Part shown: in pieces, positions 5,846 through 8,316 of the stretch
How the letters are laid out: every line of letters begins with the position of its first letter
Position numbering within the stretch: the first letter of the stretch is position 1
Source: Bacteroidales bacterium UBA6828
GTDB taxonomy: Bacteria; Bacteroidota; Bacteroidia; Bacteroidales; Paludibacteraceae
Length of the DNA stretch: 8,316 bases
Assembly (NCBI GenBank): GCA_002452095.1
Contig: DKEG01000021.1
Location: 77,746 to 86,061, forward strand
Reading direction: 5' to 3'
Notes under the pieces: generated by a model
The model's database searches: none
Seen by the model: the letters and a program-made list of their open reading frames with translations, nothing else
What the model was told of the DNA's origin: nothing
Made by a program: the position numbers and the translations under genes

Positions 5846-5877
5846 CAAAAGTACGGCATATTTTTGATATAGCCAAA
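5846..5877 (-). promoter_or_regulatory. promoter of the candidate small RNA
   Basis: On the minus strand TTTG at 5877-5874, exactly 20 bases, then TACTTTTG at 5853-5846. This is the most complete match to the Bacteroidetes consensus in the window, with all four bases of the -33 element, yet no protein gene begins downstream for 190 bases. Confidence 0.8.
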
Positions 5878-5914
5878 TAAAAAGCAAGAAAAATATGTTT
5901 TATAGCATATTTTT
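5878..5914 (-). terminator. weak AT-rich hairpin after the ATPase gene
   Basis: AAAAATATG at 5889-5897 is the exact inverse of CATATTTTT at 5906-5914 with an eight-base loop. On the minus strand it is followed by CTTGCTTTTTATTT. It begins 41 bases after the ATPase stop codon and could be a weak terminator, although the stem has only one G-C pair. It may instead serve as AT-rich DNA upstream of the small RNA promoter. Confidence 0.4.
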
Positions 5915-5955
5915 GTGCATTTTGCAAAGTGAGTGTGTCAAAAACGGGTGCTGTA

Positions 5956-7095
5956 TTAGTAGTTTTGGCATATCCATGCAGCCAAAAAACGGTCGTAGAT
6001 ACTATATATACCATCCGTTTGCGTAATTAAGTCGTCAGCCAACAGAGCCTTTGCCGCGGATTGTACCGAACTGGCAGAGGGTAGGTTGTAGCACTTGATA
6101 AATTCGCTCGAAGTGATATTCTGTGCTTTGCCTGCTTTGGCAATCGCTTGCAGCAGTTGCTTCTGCTTGGTCGGTACTTTGTCCATCAGTTCACGGAATG
6201 CCATCTGCTGGCTTTCTACGATATTCAGGAATGCCACTTCTATTGCCTCTGTTGTACAACAGACCCCCGCGGGTGTAATGGCAAACAGTTCGTTCATCAT
6301 CATTTGTATAAACCATGATATGCCGTCAAAGCGGTGATATACCGCTTCTACGACCCTGCTCTCAACTTCTTTTCCTGCCTTGTGAAACAGCCGTTGTGCA
6401 AATTCGGTATAGGTATCCAAGGGAATCGGTTCCAACCCCATAATGATAGTGCTTTGGTAAAAAGGCTTTGTCGGGGACAGGAACATCTGCGACATCATGT
6501 GTCGTTTGCTGCCGGCGAATATAAACTGTGCATTGTGGCAATGTTGTATGTGGGTGCGCAGTATGGCTTCCACGGCTGTTTCGTCGCGATACTTTGATAT
6601 TTGCTGGAACTCGTCAAATGCAATCAAACAGGGCTTGTCGGCGGTGTCAATGTAGGAAAAAATCTCCTCCAGTGTGGTCTTGGGGGCAGTAATATCTCCT
6701 AACGACAGGTCAAGGGTGGGGACACCCGACAGATTGTCAAACTTAACGCCTACTTGCAAAGAGCGGATTACTTGGAAAAAACGCTCTTTCCATTGGGTGT
6801 TGCGCGGTTTGAGTTGGTTGTATATATTGTTGGCAAACAGGTAGATCATCTCCGAGAAGGAGCGTGTGCCATAGATGTCAATAAAAAATGTATAGTATTG
6901 CTCCTGTATCTGTGTTTGCCCGAAAGTGTGTTCGATCAGCCCTGATTTGCCCATACGCCGTGGCGAAATCAGAGCCACATTGCGCCCGTTGGTCAAGTGT
7001 TTGGTCAGCGTGGCGGTTTCTTCTATGCGGTCGCAGAAATACTCGGGCGATACATATCGCCCGACAATAAACGGGTTTTGCGGTTTGTAAGTCAT
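5956..7095 (-). CDS. archaeal-type P-loop ATPase with C-terminal winged-helix region
   Basis: The product has 379 residues. The N-terminus NPFIVGRYVSPEYFCDR and the P-loop ISPRRMGKSG (43-52) are typical of the ATPase family first described from Archaea (PF01637-like, STAND/Orc-like branch) and common in Bacteroidetes. Walker B is CLIAFDEFQQI (156-166) and a sensor-like strand is FIFAGSKRHMM (191-201). Residues from about 305 to the end, including SSEFIKCYNLPSASSVQSAAKALLADDLI and YSIYDRFLAAWI, look like a winged-helix domain that may bind DNA or a partner. There is no signal peptide or membrane segment. Its cellular role is not known; members are often solitary and multi-copy, and roles in regulation or element maintenance have been suggested. 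The ATG at 7095 follows its own promoter by 50 bases. No partner gene is next to it, and codon use looks like that of the neighbours. Confidence 0.88.
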   Translation of the reverse strand: MTYKPQNPFIVGRYVSPEYFCDRIEETATLTKHLTNGRNVALISPRRMGKSGLIEHTFGQTQIQEQYYTFFIDIYGTRSFSEMIYLFANNIYNQLKPRNTQWKERFFQVIRSLQVGVKFDNLSGVPTLDLSLGDITAPKTTLEEIFSYIDTADKPCLIAFDEFQQISKYRDETAVEAILRTHIQHCHNAQFIFAGSKRHMMSQMFLSPTKPFYQSTIIMGLEPIPLDTYTEFAQRLFHKAGKEVESRVVEAVYHRFDGISWFIQMMMNELFAITPAGVCCTTEAIEVAFLNIVESQQMAFRELMDKVPTKQKQLLQAIAKAGKAQNITSSEFIKCYNLPSASSVQSAAKALLADDLITQTDGIYSIYDRFLAAWICQNY

Positions 7096-7106
7096 ATCGA
7101 ATGTGG

Positions 7107-7141
7107 ATTATTGAAACTATGATTATTGAACTTTCAATAAT
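7107..7141. promoter_or_regulatory. operator-like element with three ATTATTGAA half-sites
   Basis: ATTATTGAA occurs at 7107-7115 and 7122-7130 as direct repeats 15 bases apart, and its exact inverse TTCAATAAT at 7133-7141 makes a 9+2+9 palindrome (7122-7141). The palindrome starts five bases after the -7 element of the ATPase promoter, so it covers the predicted transcription start. This is a classic place for a repressor site. The protein that binds is unknown; the ATPase, with its winged-helix end, is one candidate for autoregulation. In RNA the palindrome would make a 5'-terminal hairpin. Confidence 0.6.
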
Positions 7142-7145
7142 GGTG

Positions 7146-7176
7146 CAAAGGTACGACTTTTTTGCTGTATGTGCAA
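7146..7176 (-). promoter_or_regulatory. promoter of the archaeal-type ATPase gene
   Basis: On the minus strand TTG at 7176-7174, 20 bases, then TACCTTTG at 7153-7146. The leader of about 45 bases holds the operator-like repeats. Confidence 0.8.
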
Positions 7177-7207
7177 GTGGTAAAATGTTTTAGATTAGAA
7201 TGCAAGT

Positions 7208-7246
7208 TAATAAAAACAATGCAGGCAGCCCGAAAGGCAGCCTGCA
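7208..7246 (-). terminator. intrinsic terminator of the secreted OB-fold protein gene
   Basis: ATGCAGGC (7219-7226) pairs with GCCTGCAT (7239+1 to 7246, just inside the flanking A), and GCC (7228-7230) with GGC (7236-7238), separated by an A/A mismatch, with a CGAAA loop. On the minus strand it is followed by TGTTTTTATT. It lies 22 bases after the stop codon of the gene. Confidence 0.88.
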
Positions 7247-7268
7247 TAAATAGATATGTCTCTGCGGA

Positions 7269-8258
7269 TTACTCTACGACAGCACCTACAGCGTTGTATT
7301 TCACGCCATTGCGAACAATAACAAGTTGTCCGTTCTCAATCATCTTAACGGCTTTCTCTGCAACGGTGGTATTGTTGATAGCAGTGTTATTGATTTTCTC
7401 AACGGTAGCACCTGCTTGGAAACCAATGCTGCGATCGCCTTTGGAGGTCGTACGCACGCCCAACTTACCTGTAACAGCAATTTTGTCGCCTTCTGCCACA
7501 CCCGGAGCGGCAGGAACACCACGAAAAACCTCAAGAGTGGAACCTTTTTGCGCTCCCGCTTCAGCACCAAAATAGAATGATTGGTTTTTGTGTTGGTCGC
7601 TGTACTCATAAGCCAAAGTAACAATACCTTCTACACGATAGGTTTTCTCGGAGTATGTGCTGTCAGCCATACCCTCGCAGAGTGTGATGGCATCTGCCAT
7701 AGAGATTTCTTCTGCTTCAATAGCGGGATTGTCAGATTCTCCCTCATAGATAGTTACGGACTTTACCTCCCATGTAGGGCATACACTGGTCGTGCTTACA
7801 TAAACAAGAGCCAATTGAATGTTTTTACCTGCGTATTCGTCAATGACCGCTTCGTCATCTTGGAAAGTCCATGATGTACCTGCGGGCATTCCGATAGTGA
7901 TGTCCTTCCATGTTGCACCTTTGTCGGCGGAAACTTTCAGTTTGAGGTTTGTTGCAGCACCTTTGTTTACTGCTTGGTTTAGTTTGATAGTGGCTTTTTT
8001 CGCTGCTGTCAAATCAATTTCCGGCGAAATGAGCCACGACTCTGCTGCTTTTGCACTACCTACGTATGCACTGGCTTTCATATAACTGCTTCCGTTATAT
8101 GTATCCAATTTCCAGACCCAAGTTAAACCATCTCCGAGTTCCTTGTTGTCAATAGTCCAGCCGGCTTGATCTGTCGTGAAGTCAGCCTTGTACAGGTCTG
8201 CCGCAAAAAGCGTTATGCTTGTGCATACAGCCAATGCCAATGAGAAAAATTTCTTCAT
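7269..8258 (-). CDS. secreted protein: beta-sandwich (choice-of-anchor-like) plus OB-fold-like domain
   Basis: The product has 329 residues. It opens with a Sec signal peptide (MKK, hydrophobic core, cut near LFA/AD at about 19-20). Residues 22 to about 172 resemble the jelly-roll modules of Bacteroidetes surface proteins: ADFTTDQAGWTIDN, ESWLISPEIDLTAAKKATIKL, LKVSADKGATWKDIT, and a final IQLALVYVSTT..WEVKSVTIYEG. Residues about 185-290 look like an OB-fold-like module (YRVEGIVTLAYEY, SFYFGAEAG, GDKIAVTGKLGVRT). The tail (about 295-329) contains AVKMIENGQLVIVRNGVKYNAVGAVVE, similar to short tails of Bacteroidales secreted proteins and reminiscent of a reduced type IX secretion sorting domain. 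No catalytic residues are evident, so a binding or adhesion role outside the cell is most likely. LAVC at residues 9-12 is a poor lipobox. The start at 8258 fits the signal peptide. No clear promoter is visible in the 58 bases upstream, which end at the window edge. Confidence 0.82.
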   Translation of the reverse strand: MKKFFSLALAVCTSITLFAADLYKADFTTDQAGWTIDNKELGDGLTWVWKLDTYNGSSYMKASAYVGSAKAAESWLISPEIDLTAAKKATIKLNQAVNKGAATNLKLKVSADKGATWKDITIGMPAGTSWTFQDDEAVIDEYAGKNIQLALVYVSTTSVCPTWEVKSVTIYEGESDNPAIEAEEISMADAITLCEGMADSTYSEKTYRVEGIVTLAYEYSDQHKNQSFYFGAEAGAQKGSTLEVFRGVPAAPGVAEGDKIAVTGKLGVRTTSKGDRSIGFQAGATVEKINNTAINNTTVAEKAVKMIENGQLVIVRNGVKYNAVGAVVE

Positions 8259-8316
8259 ACTAATTGTAATTTTATGGGGTTAATAAATATGCTGTCGCAT
8301 AAAAACGACCGTTTTC

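Noticed and set aside
5831..5872. Plus-strand ATGAAAAAC start with a leader-like upstream sequence, coding 13 residues (MKNTVQKYGIFLI)
   Set aside because: It has a start-site look, but there is no matching promoter on the plus strand and the frame closes after 13 codons. The stretch is better explained as the complement of a small RNA transcribed from the minus strand; a decayed SusC-like gene start remains possible.
5823..6014. 63-residue minus-strand frame after the ATPase gene
   Set aside because: It starts inside the ATPase gene in another frame and crosses an AT-rich hairpin and the small RNA promoter.
6527..6545. TGTGCATTGTG inside the ATPase gene, like the recF repeats
   Set aside because: Only one heptamer copy is present and it codes part of a conserved-looking strand (HNAQFIFAG), so it is probably chance.

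Overview
The window looks like chromosomal DNA of an anaerobic member of the Bacteroidales. Evidence for this is the promoters of the Bacteroidetes type (TTG, 20 bases, TAnnTTTG), starts mostly without a Shine-Dalgarno sequence, short heptamer repeats between genes, an archaeal-type ATPase of a kind common in gut Bacteroidetes, and a secreted protein with a C-terminus of Bacteroidales style. No genus can be assigned from the sequence alone. All convincing protein genes lie on the minus strand; the long plus-strand reading frames are shadows. I see no rRNA, tRNA, CRISPR array, insertion sequence or prophage gene.

Layout, read in the direction of transcription (right to left). (1) 8256-7269: a secreted two-domain protein (beta-sandwich plus OB-fold-like) with its own terminator at 7208-7246. 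(2) 7095-5956: an archaeal-type AAA/STAND-like ATPase, with its own promoter and a striking three-half-site operator-like element at the predicted transcription start. (3) 5955-5656: a 300-base gap that is not empty. It holds a near-ideal promoter followed by a GNRA-tetraloop terminator, predicting a small RNA of about 70 nt. The 5' part of this RNA is complementary to a leader and start-codon sequence that resembles those of SusC-like transporter mRNAs. A second terminator and the promoter of the next gene follow. (4) 5655-2013: an NtrC-type response regulator without a DNA-binding domain, then recF, then a secreted GHL10-type glycoside hydrolase, probably one transcription unit. Heptamer repeats lie in the regulator-recF gap, inside recF and at the recF stop codon. 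(5) 1825-109: a two-gene operon of a NifU-like Fe-S scaffold and a GGGtGRT-family protein of unknown function, with its own promoter and a strong terminator at 52-92.

The most interesting items are the small RNA candidate at 5771-5841, the heptamer array inside the recF coding sequence (its unit length is not a multiple of three, so copy-number change would shift the frame), the operator-like element before the ATPase, and the uncharacterised NifU/GGGtGRT pair. No similarity search was run; family names rest on recognised motifs and remembered family features.
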